From assembly GCA_021521415.1 (NCBI GenBank), contig JAIQDT010007377.1:92861-156860 (forward strand): a stretch of DNA of 64,000 bases. Reading direction: 5' to 3'. Both the position numbers and the translations under genes were made by a program. Under the pieces are notes generated by a model. The model was given only the letters and a program-made list of their open reading frames with translations. It made no database searches and was not told the origin of the DNA. This document shows, piece after piece, positions 11,291-22,739 of this stretch (positions are counted from its first letter, which is position 1; every line of letters starts with the position of its first letter). The stretch comes from Bidens hawaiensis (lineage: Eukaryota > Streptophyta > Magnoliopsida > Asterales > Asteraceae).

Positions 11291-11996
11291 CAATTTCTTG
11301 ACTCAACATTCGTTGATAGGCTATTGTGCCCTTGTGATCCTTTTTTCACTAGTTGTTGCACAAAGGAATCTTGCATTAGCCTAGGGACTGGCTGTTATGT
11401 ACTGTTTTTCTCCTTTGTATATGACTTGCCTCGTGCTCACGGGACCAAGTCCGCGAGTTTCTTGGTCTATACCATAAATTGGTCTGCATGCAACGAAGGG
11501 GCATCAGCGGATGGTTGCGGCTATTCCGCGGGTCCTGTTAATGGTTTAACAGTTTCACTTAGTAAAGGGGATGGGTCTGGGACCCTATCTCTACATTTTA
11601 TAGTCGTTTGTATACAAGATTTTGTAATCTTCTTTATTAAAGGTAAGCCGGCTACTACACACGTGTTTGCGGATTGACTCGATCAGGACACACATTAAAC
11701 TAGTGATGATTCCATTGATTATTAATGTATGTATACATTATGTATAAACAACACATATTTTAATCGTTAAAACTATATTTATTATTTATTTTTATCGAAT
11801 GAATGACAAGATATGCGAGATTACATGAAAATCGACCTCCCCATACTTCGTCTAGGATCCCTAGTGGTTGCAAGTCTTGTAAGTTACTTGTTACAGTTAA
11901 ATATTGGTCTACACATTAGATATAATTATGTTTACTAAATTTTCAATTTCATAAATCAATATAAACAGGTGGTGTAATATAGTTACTACAAAGCGA
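11291..11996. other. No supported gene
   Basis: The 167-aa plus-strand frame 11174-11677 crosses the LTR edge and polypurine tract and shows no family features, so I do not call it. The first part could be remaining copia 3' DNA. The part near 11700-11990 is AT-rich and lies just past the stop of the reverse transcriptase pseudogene, so it may be its 3' flank. Confidence 0.5.
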
Positions 11997-14900
11997 TTAC
12001 AATAAAGTGGCAGGCAAACGGGCAACAAGCTGCGCCACAACCCCCTTCTGAATAGCAAAGCCAATCCTACTAAAGACGAAGCTTTGGGACCTAGGAGTTG
12101 AAGAGGTTTCGTGTACGACACGCTGAACCCTACTCAAAAAATTCACAGCCTCTGGGCCTAGAAAACCAAATGTATCATAAGCAAATGGGAGAAAGACATG
12201 TTGACTCTATAAACAAGCTTTCTCGTGTTTAACAACTTTTCCCGATTCAGCCATCAACGCAGCCTGACCCACAACAACCCACGGTCCCTGAGCCCAACAA
12301 GAGGAGACACTCCTATAAGATTCACATAGGTGTGTTTTCCCCCTGCCCACCTGAACACAATAATATCAGTTGGTCGTATAGTAGACCTCCCTTCAAGAGG
12401 ATCCGTAAGAAAGTTAACAGGGGCTTCCTTTTTAGCAGAATTCCATGCCCATTTAAGAACATCACACAGAACATCCCTAACCAAATCATGTCTGTATATA
12501 AAGCCAGTCAATTCTTTGCAATGCACCGCATGGTCTCCAAAAGAATCCAAACAGACCTTGCGAAAAACTGGCCAAGGTTCATCAGTTGGGAACATAGGGA
12601 TCATTAACCAGTACTTATGGATAGCCCGATACTCCAAACCCGATATATGTTGGCCCAATCCTTCAATGGGGATGGCCATTAAAAAATCCTGAGCCCGAAG
12701 GCATTCAAACATCGTCTTTTGGCCAGGGGATAGATCAAACTTCACTTCTAAACTCTAGGCGATTCAACTAAATAAGGCACTCGCCACAACATGTTGGGCT
12801 TTAGGGGGGGCAGTTTCCTTATTAGAGAATCCGCTAAGATCAAAATCTGGAAGGGAAGTACGTAAACGATCCATCGCACACCCATAATCAGAGTCTAACC
12901 CATAAATATCACAACCCCGAAGAATCTGGTCTTGCAAACAACACGATTGTGTTCTCGAAGCCACAAAAGCATATGTAGATACATCCTCGGCCAAACATAG
13001 ACCCAACCCCCCCCCCCCAAAAAAAAAAAATGGGTAGGTAGTGATGCCAACCTCCATTGGAGATCCCCGAAGAACGGACCCCCACAAACCACGATGTCCT
13101 CAATCGCCCTTCGAAGGCCATTGTCAAATATAGAAATAGCTTCTCCCATATACATACGTTGGCACGTTCTCAAACCGAACAAAAGCTTTGCGACTCCCAT
13201 ACATGAGAGAAGCAAAAGAAGCTCACATTGAGGATCCCGAAGTCTTGGGAGACAACTAATCAGTTCCACAGCGCTAGATACCCTTTTCATAGCCAAACTA
13301 TTGATAAACCCCGCATCCCGGCTTACAGCACCACCAAGGAGTTTCACACCCAGCACCAACCTTCCAATCCCGCAAGGGAACAACCCCTCATGCACCTTCA
13401 CCCCATTTCATGTTGGCCCATAACTTTGTTTTCTTAACGTTTAATTCAAGACCCAAACAAGGCCCCTCGGACTTGATAATATCTAATGCTTTGGCCACCT
13501 CTCTAGTGTCCCCGATAATCATACCATCATCCAAGTACCAAGCATGAAAGAGAAGCTTCCACCGATCTTTGATTTGGTGAACAAGTGGGTGCAAAACTAA
13601 GGCAAAAAGGAGGGGCCCAAGAGGGTCCCCATGTTGAACCCTAGTGGTGGATTTAATGTAAGTATCACCCACATATAACCTAACCGACTTCCCATATAAA
13701 AAATCCCCCCAAAGAGAAATAGAAGGACATCAACTCCGGACCTCATGTAGATGGATCGTCCGATCGACTAAGTTGAAGGCACTAGAGAAATCAACAGTAA
13801 GCATAGCCAATGACCCATCCGAATGAAACTGATTTAGAAACTTGTTCGCGCTATGGAGCATGGCCTCTGCCCCACTAGGGACTCCCAACCCAAATTGAAA
13901 GTTACCGAGGTATTTATCCATCTCCTTCCTGACACCCCTCATAGCCACCTTAGAGACCAACTGCCTCCAAATGGCCCCAGCAGCAATAGGTCTAATCTCA
14001 TTGTCCGGTTTAAGCAACCGCGTAAGGGGGGCAGACGCAACAAACTCTGCCAACACCCAAAGACACCTTCCCCCCCGAAAATAAATTAACCAGCACAGAA
14101 ATAGCCTTGAGCAGACCATTTGCAATCGGAGACCCCTCTCCGAACAACGCATCTAAAATGTGTTGGGCTCGCAATCCGTCCTGCCAACATGAATCCCTTT
14201 AGGGAAAGATTTAATGCACCCAAGCACACTATCAACGTCCGCAACAAGGGGAGGCTTAGAGAGCAAAGAAGCCGGCCTAATCGGAGGGGCCATGATGGGA
14301 TGCTTAGACAGAAATGCGTTCAAAGTATCCTTACTGAAAGGTGCGACCCCTGAAGAGCATAAAACTTTGGCCGCAGCAGTGAAATGCCCGTCCGAAACTT
14401 TCCGCAAACATTGTTTAACATTGGCACACAACCCGGAGTTATCAGACTCGGGGACAAACGCATCACCACCCGGGGCATCCCTTAAGGGTTGGTTAAAAAG
14501 CGATAGAAGAAGCTCAAAGAAACCGTCACCATCACCCCAAGCTGATAGCGATCGTTGAATACTTCGGCATTGCAGAGACTTTTTATTGCTATACATGCTT
14601 GCTGACGATTAGAAGGTCTGAACACTCGTAATGTGCAATGTGGTAACAACAAAAGTTTCACCCACGTCTCAACAGACTCTGGCATAGCCGCCACCTTACC
14701 CAGAGCATCCACTAAGGCTTGGGAAAAAGCCATACGACAACTATGAGGAATGTTATTAGCAGTCCTAATAGGAAGATTGAAGACACGCTCAAGTAGAGCT
14801 ACATCCACCTCCACCCTTCCCACCGCGACAAATTCCTTCTCAATATGTGGCTTCGCAATCCCCACTATAAACTCCTCCACATCTCCCGTGACACCCTTGT

Positions 14901-15235
14901 ACCAGACCGATTGGTCATCATGATGGCACCCCCGAATGAGAGCACGTGACTCCATACGCGCCCCACATATCCACCTGCGCGAGACCTTTAAAGCCCTCAC
15001 CAACCGAAATAAACCAATTCAAATTCGTCGAGATCACCTCCCGTAAGGTCTCTTTCTTGTCATCCGTTGACAAATGAAGCCGCTTAATATGTGCGGCCAA
15101 TCGAACCCCCTTGGACCCCGGTAATCCATCCGGGCAACAATGGAAGCCTCTAAAAGAACACGGCCAAACACCCTTATCTATAACCCCGGTCATACCATCC
15201 CCGCCCAACAAAACAGCCCGGTAGCCACGAACCAC
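11997..15235 (-). pseudogene. Plant reverse-transcriptase-domain gene, multiply frameshifted
   Basis: Minus-strand frames chain from an N-terminal Cys/His block (FHCCPDGLPGSKGV then LAAHIKRLH, near 15120-15060) through RT motif A (AMLTVDFSSAFNLVDR, about 13800), motif B (QHGDPLGPLLFAL, about 13640), motif C (WYLDDGMIIGD, about 13540) and a long C-terminal region with CLDSFGDHAVHCKEL, APVNFLTDP and DTFGFLGPEAV to a stop at 11997-11999. This matches a family common in plant genomes and often annotated as an RT-domain or auxilin-like protein; that identification is from memory. It resembles non-LTR RTs but shows no endonuclease, LTR or poly-A tail here. At least seven frames are needed, and C8-A11 homopolymers near 13010-13030 mark one break. 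It is dead. Confidence 0.85.
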
Positions 15236-15238
15236 GAC

Positions 15239-15240
15239 AA

Positions 15241-15274
<34 letters not shown>

Positions 15275-15275
15275 T
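15239..15275. repeat. (AAT)n microsatellite
   Basis: About eleven ATA/AAT units directly abut the upstream end of the reverse transcriptase pseudogene. A shorter AAT run lies at 15370-15387. The remainder to 15707 shows nothing supportable. Confidence 0.9.
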
Positions 15276-15715
15276 ACAAAACTCGAGTTGAGTTTGAGGA
15301 ATGAACACCTAAATGTAAGATGCGGGGCATGGTAAAAACAAAAAAATCAATAGAAGCGTATGAAAAAAAATTAATAATAATAATAGCAAACGACCACTAC
15401 CTCTTGAGCTTGATCCCATGTAAAATCCTTATAAGATTGTTTGAGAAAATCAATGCTTCTATATAGGGAGTATCTCAAATTAGTGTATCACGTGTCCTTT
15501 TCACTTTCCTAGTTGGGACAGTGTTCCCGATCACGAGAACCAACTCATATTTCAACCACTTCATGTTAGTATACGATGTAATGTTTTATTTATGTATCAA
15601 TTTTAACTGTTAGATCTTTTTTAGTTACTTCTTTTTATACTATTATTCTGATCTCGTATTTCGCAAGCTGGAAAGACACCACGATGGGGAGAATGTCGTG
15701 GGAAAGACACACTGC

Positions 15716-16260
15716 TAGGGATGGCAATGAAACCCGAACCAGATGGGAAAACTCGAAACCCGACATAAATGGGACGGGTAATACCCGATCCATTAGGGTT
15801 TGGGATTAGTTTTGAAATTTTTCGCGGGTACGGGACGGGTTTGGGATATCTAATATACCCGATTACCCTACCTGATTACCCGATAACATAAACCCATTTA
15901 CCCGATTATATACCCGATGGACCTGATATAGCTTATTATATTATATATATACTATCTTCCAAATATATTATTTGTCGGAACTTGTTTATGTCAATTAATT
16001 GAGACATTTTATATTTATATTGACCATCTTTGTAATTGATTAGTTATGTTTTGTCAAAACCCGGTAAAAACCTAGCGGGTTTTGAGCCCGGTTTACCCGA
16101 TGGGTATTTTATTAAACCCCGATAAGAAAACCCGAAGCCCGATGGGAAAACCCGAAACCCAACGGGTAATTACCCAATTAAAACCCGACGGGTTTGGGAC
16201 GGACTTTCATAACCAGGTATGGGTTTGGGAATACCTAAACCTGACGCATTACCATCCCTA
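15716..16260. mobile_element. Non-autonomous hAT element, 545 bp
   Basis: Terminal inverted repeats TAGGGATGGCAATG and CATTACCATCCCTA bound the element. It is flanked by 8-bp duplications CACACTGC (15708-15715) and CACACCGC (16261-16268), differing at one base. TIR sequence and 8-bp duplication are diagnostic of hAT. The interior is built of many ACCCGA/GGGTAC-type words and has no transposase. The 75-aa frame at its right end is accidental. Confidence 0.87.
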
Positions 16261-16268
16261 CACACCGC

Positions 16269-16990
16269 AATGGAGACAAATATTGAAACTAGCTCGAAAA
16301 TTTATATGAGCCAATTGTGCTAATTATACACAACTAGTATTAATACCTTCGAGTTGAGACGGGGGCGTAAAACATCTAAACAAAACTAGCACTAGTACAC
16401 AAATAAGCAAAAGAAAGGTGTGATGCTAAAATATAAAAAAAATGCGGTTCTAATGTTCCATGGCATCTTCTAAAAAAGTTGATCAAAATTTAAAAGTTTA
16501 TAAAATGTAATTGCAAAAGATGCGGTTACAAGGAAAAGTATTAAAATTAAAATAAGTTTAGGCAGTTTCAAAGTCCAAAAGGCTATTATTCTCTCTTTTT
16601 CTTTCTTTTTCCTTTATCACTCTATAACGGCTCCATTGCTCAATTTCAAAATCATATCTTCTTTCAGTCTCTCCATTTCTTCCTCACTACCATCAAAGTA
16701 ACAGCTCAACATTTACCAATGAAATAGAGCACATTTGTTTGAAAATGGTTTTAAGCCTATAGCATGTTTAACCCATTCATGGTCTTTAACTCATTCAAGC
16801 CATTAAAACAAAAGGCAAGAGAGTCTCAAACAAACAAAAAAAGTAAACATAAAAACATTATAGCGCGTACCCCGTTTCTATATAATAATTACAATAAAGT
16901 GTAAAAAAACCCAAAAGTTAAGGGTCTAAATAGTAATTATAACAAAGTATAAAGGTGAATAATGAAACTTAAAAAATAAATCCCTTGTAT
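16269..16990. other. Intergenic, no supported gene
   Basis: AT-rich DNA with a CT-rich patch near 16590-16690 and no reading frame of note on either strand. Confidence 0.6.
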
Positions 16991-16998
16991 GTTGAGAT

Positions 16999-17619
16999 TA
17001 GAGGTGACAATGTGAGTGGGTTGGGTTAGATTAGGTGATAGGTTAGAATGGGTATAGGTCTGGATATGTATGGGTCAGAATGAATTTTTATAATAGAGGG
17101 TTAAGATGGTTATGAGTCAAGATGGGTAAAGTTAATCCATCTTGACCCAAGACTCAAAAAAAAAATTTCAAAAAATTAATAAAAGAAAATAACTTAAACT
17201 AGAAATAAAAAAACACGAAATGTAAAAAAATAAATTATTTTCGATGTCATCCTTGTTTATTAAAAAAATCCGGTTTTGCATCGGTTCAGGTTTGATTTTT
17301 TCGGGTTTTTTTCAGTTCGGTTTTACATTTTTTCATTTCAGTCAGTTTCGGTATCTGTTCGGTTTCAATGATTTCGATTTCTCGATTTCTATTCGGTTTC
17401 GTAGTTTTTGTTTAAAATAAAATTGGATGAAACTTGTTTTAGTCCAATTTAAACACATAAACAAACTCATTCTAACTCATAACCAAAAGTCACTAGCATT
17501 TTCCCAACTCATTTTAACCTTCTTGAAAAATTCGTTTGATCCATCTTAACCCAATTTAATTTTAAAAATTATCCATATTGACCCAAAGCAACCCGTTCGG
17601 GTTTGTTTTGGCACCCCTA
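16999..17619. mobile_element. Non-autonomous hAT element, 621 bp
   Basis: The left end TAGAGGTGACAA and the right end, whose reverse complement is TAGGGGTGCCAA, form TIRs of the hAT type. Flanking 8-mers GTTGAGAT (16991-16998) and CTTGAGAT (17620-17627) differ at one base. The interior contains repeated TTCGGTTT/GGGTT words and no coding frame. It is a different family from the one at 15716. Confidence 0.85.
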
Positions 17620-17627
17620 CTTGAGAT

Positions 17628-18100
17628 TATTAATGCACAAAGAGGTTGGTGATTGTGTGTACATAAATTTATCATCCAGCACAATTTAGTTGTGGATATA
17701 ACTTTTCGTTTAAACGATCAATCAAGATTTTATCAAAGCAACATAGCCGACTTAGCAAGTTGCTAGGCCGAGCATTACAACGAAAGTTGCAATTACATAG
17801 TCACCTAAACCTTTTCATTTAACCCTTACAAACAAACTATCAATATCAAACTCTCTCCACCCCTCCCACGTCAACTAATTGTAACCCTAAATGCGTGTAA
17901 ATAACCGAAAAATTAGGTGCAATTAAATCTCTCCCAAATAATAAGTCCAGAGTTGTGCTAAAAAAACACTAATCTTTTACAATAAAGATATTAATTCTAA
18001 TCTTCACCGAACCCATGTATCAAAACATTAAAAATTCGAGGCTGTTAATTCAGTCTTACCTACATAGACTTGGAAATTAATATAATAATCATCATGCACA
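17628..18100. other. 3' flank of the OVATE gene
   Basis: No reading frame or repeat is supported. The last 100-150 bp before 18101 probably contain the transcript 3' end of the minus-strand OVATE gene, but I see no decisive poly-A signal. Confidence 0.4.
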
Positions 18101-18646
18101 TTAGTTTGAAAGATTGTTGCAGATTTCAGTAAAAGCTCCGACAATAATCGGATGATAGTATGGCGAATTCAGTTGCAAGAAACAGTTAAGAAGCTCCCGA
18201 AGATCATCTTTCCCGTATATCTCCTTCTCCATTATCATTTGTAACATGGAATCCCGGAAATCAACATACGGATTGGTCGAATCCTTTTCTACGGCCAGGC
18301 TGTTGCTGCCGAGCCACCCGACCCCTTGCACAGAGATGTTAGGTGATAATGTGGTTGTCTTGGCGGTGGGAGTGGTGGTCCGGGAGGTGGAGGCTGAGGA
18401 ATCATGCTGGTGGTGGTGATGAGGATGGGGTAGAATAGCAGAGCAAGTATAAGTATTAGTAGCACAACAAAAACGCGTTTGATGTGGGTGGCTATGGTAA
18501 TGGCTGTGTCGTTGTTTGATGGGTTTTGGGTGGAAGATTCTGGAGAGGTTTAGTTTCCGGCAGGTGTTGCCGCAGCCGACGCTGACGGCAGGTGAGTTTG
18601 TTCTTGATGGTTGGCATTGTTCACTTGGAGCAAGTTGATGAAACAT
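18101..18646 (-). CDS. OVATE family protein (transcriptional repressor)
   Basis: A single-exon 181-aa frame. Residues about 117-178 form the OVATE (DUF623) domain: LAVEKDSTNPYVDFRDSMLQ, then KDDLRELLNCFLQLNSPYYH and IIVGAFTEICN. The N-terminal half is low complexity, with His-rich (residues 47-81) and Ser/Thr-rich stretches, as is usual for this family. OVATE proteins are plant-specific nuclear or cytoskeleton-associated regulators that bind KNOX/BELL homeodomain proteins and generally repress transcription, affecting growth and organ shape. The C-terminal domain most resembles the OFP6/OFP8 type, but I cannot assign a member. The start is the first Met of an uninterrupted frame; a weak TATA-like TAAATAAAA lies about 20-30 bp upstream. 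The gene is intact amid transposons, which argues it is a real locus. Confidence 0.92.
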   Translation of the reverse strand: MFHQLAPSEQCQPSRTNSPAVSVGCGNTCRKLNLSRIFHPKPIKQRHSHYHSHPHQTRFCCATNTYTCSAILPHPHHHHQHDSSASTSRTTTPTAKTTTLSPNISVQGVGWLGSNSLAVEKDSTNPYVDFRDSMLQMIMEKEIYGKDDLRELLNCFLQLNSPYYHPIIVGAFTEICNNLSN

Positions 18647-18847
18647 TTAGGGACTATTAGTTGGGTTTTTATTTACATGGAAGGGGTAGAGGCGTGTAAC
18701 GTGTGTAGTCCGATCGATATGATCTGTCACTAATAATCAATGCAAATAATGTTATCAAAAGATCTCAAATACCTTCGTAAATAGGTTGCAGCCTCTAAGT
18801 AAAAACATAGAGTAAAATCTCATAAGTAGTAAAATTATTGTTAGGGT

Positions 18848-19260
18848 ATGAAAAAAATGAGATTTAAGAAAATTATACATTTAATGATAAAAGAAAAATT
18901 GCTTTTAGGAAATGCCAACATGATTTGGTTAAGGACAGACTCTTTGAAATATCTAGACAATTTGAGATTTCTGATAAGAAAAAATAAAACACGTGTGAAT
19001 TTCTTGACAGACCCATGGATAAGAGGGAAACACGAATGTATAAATCTTACATGTATTCTCTTCTTATGGGTTTGCGTAATAGTGTGTTTTCACAGTGAGT
19101 CAGACTGCATTAAAAGTCGCTTTATGCAAAGTGAACACACACAAGAAATCATGCATGTATTTACAACCAGCACGTGTTTATAAACTCGCATTTGATACTT
19201 ATGGTTTCATAGCGCCTGAGGCTGTAGCACTACATAGTCGTGTCCAATGGGTTAGTCATG
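18848..19260 (+). pseudogene. Fragment of the plant RT-domain family C-terminus
   Basis: The plus strand encodes RVNFLTDPWIRGKHECINLT (18990-19050) and, after frame changes, FDTYGFIAPEAVALHSRVQ (about 19183-19240). Both blocks match, in order, APVNFLTDP...GGKHTYVNLIG and YDTFGFLGPEAVNFLSRVQ of the pseudogene at 11997-15235. Only the tail survives, with stops and shifts, so it is a separate truncated copy in the opposite orientation. The 111-aa frame covers only its first part. Confidence 0.75.
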
Positions 19261-20111
19261 AATAGTCATATTATGGCCGAACATTCAATGAATGTTATTT
19301 TTAAACGACCAAGATTTGATATCCAAAAAAGGCTAGCTACGCAACTTGTTTTGCCTTAAATTTCAAAACATTTGATCCCGACAAGTAATCTTTTAAGATT
19401 TAAGAATTTGTAAAATACAACTATACAAGTCATACAAAATCATAGCTTTGTGTGAGAATCATGAAAGTTAACTGCAAATTGAACCTTAATAGCTTACAAA
19501 AGAAACCACTGTTCATTTTAATACGTTAAAATAGAAAGTCAAATCATGACCGTATACAAAGAATGTTGTACACGTGCATGATCCACATAATTAACTATTG
19601 ATCGACGATTCACGATATAATTAACAAGGTGAGGTAACATGGAGAGATTTTGAAAGATAGAATGTACGTGTTTCACTTTACATAAAAATTAATAATCGAT
19701 ACATAGACAAATGATAACCCTACGACAATCACTTTCTTTAAGTTCATTCTAATCAGTTTGATATTTAATTATTTTTCTTGAACAACTAAACACACCCATT
19801 TATCAAGCCCTGATTTTCATTACAAAGGTAAGAGCCTTTACCACCTAGTCAAAGCTGGAATGGCGAGGTTTTTTGGAACCCGTTTACCTCACAACTAGCA
19901 AGAAGTAAGAATGGTAAAAACTATGACGTCAAAATAAACAGGTTTAACAACCCCTCTACCCACTTAAAGATCGACTTTCGATCTATTGCGATTAACAAAC
20001 CATAACAACAACAAAAATTCACAATGGAATCAAATATAGTTTCTTGTGTGATCTGACTTTGGAAAACCATGGCACTTTGGAACCGCCAAAGAACCCATCA
20101 AACCATCATAA
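19261..20111. other. Intergenic, no supported gene
   Basis: AT-rich, with no reading frame, clear terminal repeats or tandem array. A CTTTACCACCTAGTCAAAGC block near 19830 could be a degenerate tRNA-like repeat, but it is too weak to call. Confidence 0.5.
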
Positions 20112-20120
20112 TAATAACTA

Positions 20121-20557
20121 GAGTAAACTACAGTTGTGTCCATTTGGTTGGTTCAAATATGTGATTTTATTACAATAGTTTCAAATTTGTGAATTTCGAC
20201 CATGTGGTTTCATTTCACTTGCAGTAAAACCTGAATTTACTAATCCCGTTAAGTCTGGTCGTTAAACTCATAATTTACCTCCTTAAATGAGGGGCAATTT
20301 TGTTCTTTTTCTCCCCAAATAAACCTTAGTCCTAATTCGCAAGCCTCCTCACGTGAGAGACTGGGGTGTGTTTGAGGGGGGGGGGAGGACAAAACAGCCC
20401 TCACGTGAAGAGCACGCTGATGGGTTTAACGGCCAGATATAGTGAATCGGGTTTAATTGCAAGTGAAATGAAACCACATAGATGAAATAGCATATTTTAA
20501 GCTATTGGACTAAAACCACAAATTTAGATAAAACACAAAAAAAACAGCAGTTCACTC
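20121..20557. mobile_element. Short Mutator-like element with ~140-bp TIRs
   Basis: The left end GAGTAAACTACAGTT and right end (reverse complement GAGTGAACTGCTGTT) start inverted repeats that extend about 140 bp inward and share GTGGTTTCATTTCACTTGCA. Flanks carry a perfect 9-bp duplication TAATAACTA (20112-20120 and 20558-20566). Long TIRs plus a 9-bp duplication are the Mutator signature. No coding capacity is visible; a G-run lies at 20377-20386. Confidence 0.85.
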
Positions 20558-20719
20558 TAATAACTATGATTATACATTCTGAGAAATTTATCCTTGCATT
20601 GTTTAGCCAATCAAAATAGCCAGACAAGGACATTAAAACTGGAAGGTCGATCTCCAACCACTATCCAACCAAAATTCAAGCCGAAGAAGCAGCTGGGCAA
20701 AAGGAGCAAATTAAATGAA

Positions 20720-22086
20720 GACAAAATGGCAAAACTCGTCCTTTATGTTTGCACGGTTTTTCAATGGACGTCCTTTAGCAAACTTAATGACATAAATCAT
20801 CCTTTACGTTTAAAAAGTCTATCAAGGTATATCCTTTGGGCTTAACCCAGTTTACTTTCTCGTTAAAACCAATCATGTGCAAAGCACATGAGGGTAAATT
20901 TGTCTTTTACTCTTTGAGGGACTATTTGTGCTTATAACTTAAACTTTGAGATAAAAATAAAAATATTTAAATATACATAATGATATATTTTGCCATCTCT
21001 CTCTCTCTAATCTTCACTCTCTCCCTCTGCAACCACCATCACCGACCCGGCCACCACCTTCCCAACTCCGGCCACCACCATCCCTTCTCACTAACCATCT
21101 CCGGACACCATATATCTACAACCACCCACTTGCCATAACTATCAATACCATCGTTCACCACCACATCTTCACCATCACCGCCCTCACCTGCCACCCACTC
21201 CACCACTGTCATCCACATCCACCGATGTCAACATCACCCTCCACCACCACTGCATCCACCATATAAACAATCTCTCTCCCTCTCTCTCTCTCATCCCCTC
21301 CTTGCACTCTGATTCTCTCTCTCCCTCTTGTTTGATTCCCGTCAGCCCAATCACCACCGTCGATGATGATTCTCTTGCCAGCGACAAGGATAACCATTGT
21401 CCACGACCCAAAATCGATCGATTCCATAGAACAACCACAACCCATCAGTCACAACCCATCAGAACCCTAGATCTAGAAATCTGATAGAACTCAGATATAG
21501 TTTGATTTCGTGGATGAAACTTCAATTAAGCCTGTACAAACACCCGTAATCTTATCTAAACTAAGATGATGGGCTAAATTTTTGTTGGATATGTAGAGGA
21601 GAGAAGACGGTGTCTTGGCGGTGGCGGCCATGATGGTGGTGGAGACTATCAGTGAGAAGTCTGAGTTGCGGTGGTGACGAACGTCTATGAAAAGTCAAAG
21701 TTGTGGTGCGGGCTATGTCTGGTGGTTGTTATGAAACACCACTGTCACCATGAAATTGTGGTGGTGATTGATGGCGGCCGGAATTGAGCAACAACTGAAG
21801 AATTGGAAAAATGAGAGAGGGAGAGAGAGAGAGAGAAGAAATAGAGATTTTATTTGTTTTTATATATAATTTTTTCATTTATTTAATAAATGTGTAAAGT
21901 TACAAAAGTACCCTCACGTGTCTTGCACATGATCGGATTTAAAGGAAAATGTTAACTGGGTTAGTGCGAAAGGACATGACGTGATAGACTTTTTAAACGT
22001 AAAGGATGATTTATGTCATTAAGTTTGCCAAATGACGTCCATTAAAAAACCGTGCAAACGTAAAGGAAGTCTTTTGTCATTTTATC
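20720..22086. mobile_element. Mutator-like element, 1367 bp, with a GC-rich interior
   Basis: Left GACAAAATGGCAAAA and right (reverse complement GATAAAATGACAAAA) begin TIRs of about 190 bp. A perfect 9-bp duplication TTAAATGAA lies at 20711-20719 and 22087-22095. The interior (21000-21850) is much richer in C/G than its surroundings, with CCACCAC-type triplets, and CT/GA tracts near each inner TIR edge. Minus-strand frames of 84 and 78 aa exist but lack recognisable domains. It may be a captured gene fragment or simply long imperfect TIR extension. Confidence 0.87.
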
Positions 22087-22739
22087 TTAAATGAATAATA
22101 TCCTTCGAGCCCCACCACCAGAAGCTTATATATAAGAAAATCTTCAGGATTCTTCCAACTTTTGTTTAACCATGAATTCATACATTGTAAATAAACAATT
22201 AAAAGAGAAAAACATGATCATAATTTAAGTCAAACAAATACCTAATAGATTTCTCATATTTAGTTAGTTAAATTATGAAATCGAGTCATTATATCATCAT
22301 CATCATCATCATCTTCTGTTACTTTATCAATTGTTTCTTTTTCGACCATATAAACTAGAACATTGTTCAAATATTTTGCACATATTCGATTGTGTAAATC
22401 CTTCTTGATAAGCTTCATTTATAGAAAAAAAAAACATCTTTCAATATGGTTGCGGTTACAACCGATAAAACCAACAATAACTTCAATATCCGATAAACCA
22501 AAGAAAAGTACAACAATCTTTTTCGTTTTCCACCATTAGATGAGTAATGTCACATATTCCATTCAGTTTTGCAACTATATCATATATTCTCTTAAAGTGT
22601 GATAAAATACCTTAACATCATCTAAAGACACCCTATTTCTTTCATACTAAAATCAACTCGATACATTTCATAAAATGTCACTATTTAAGATATGTCAAAC
22701 TTAGAAAACCAATCAAAAGGATTTAAGCTTGACACATTT

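Noticed and set aside
11174..11677. 167-aa plus-strand reading frame
   Set aside because: It spans the LTR edge and the polypurine tract, is antisense to the element, and has no domain or codon pattern of a gene.
18848..19183. 111-aa plus-strand frame as an intact gene
   Set aside because: Only short blocks match the RT-domain family, and the match continues in other frames with stops, so it is a fragment.
21184..21484. Overlapping 60-84 aa frames in the Mutator-like element
   Set aside because: They lie in GA/CT tracts and CCACC-rich sequence; none has a domain or clear start context. A captured gene piece remains possible and is listed as a finding.
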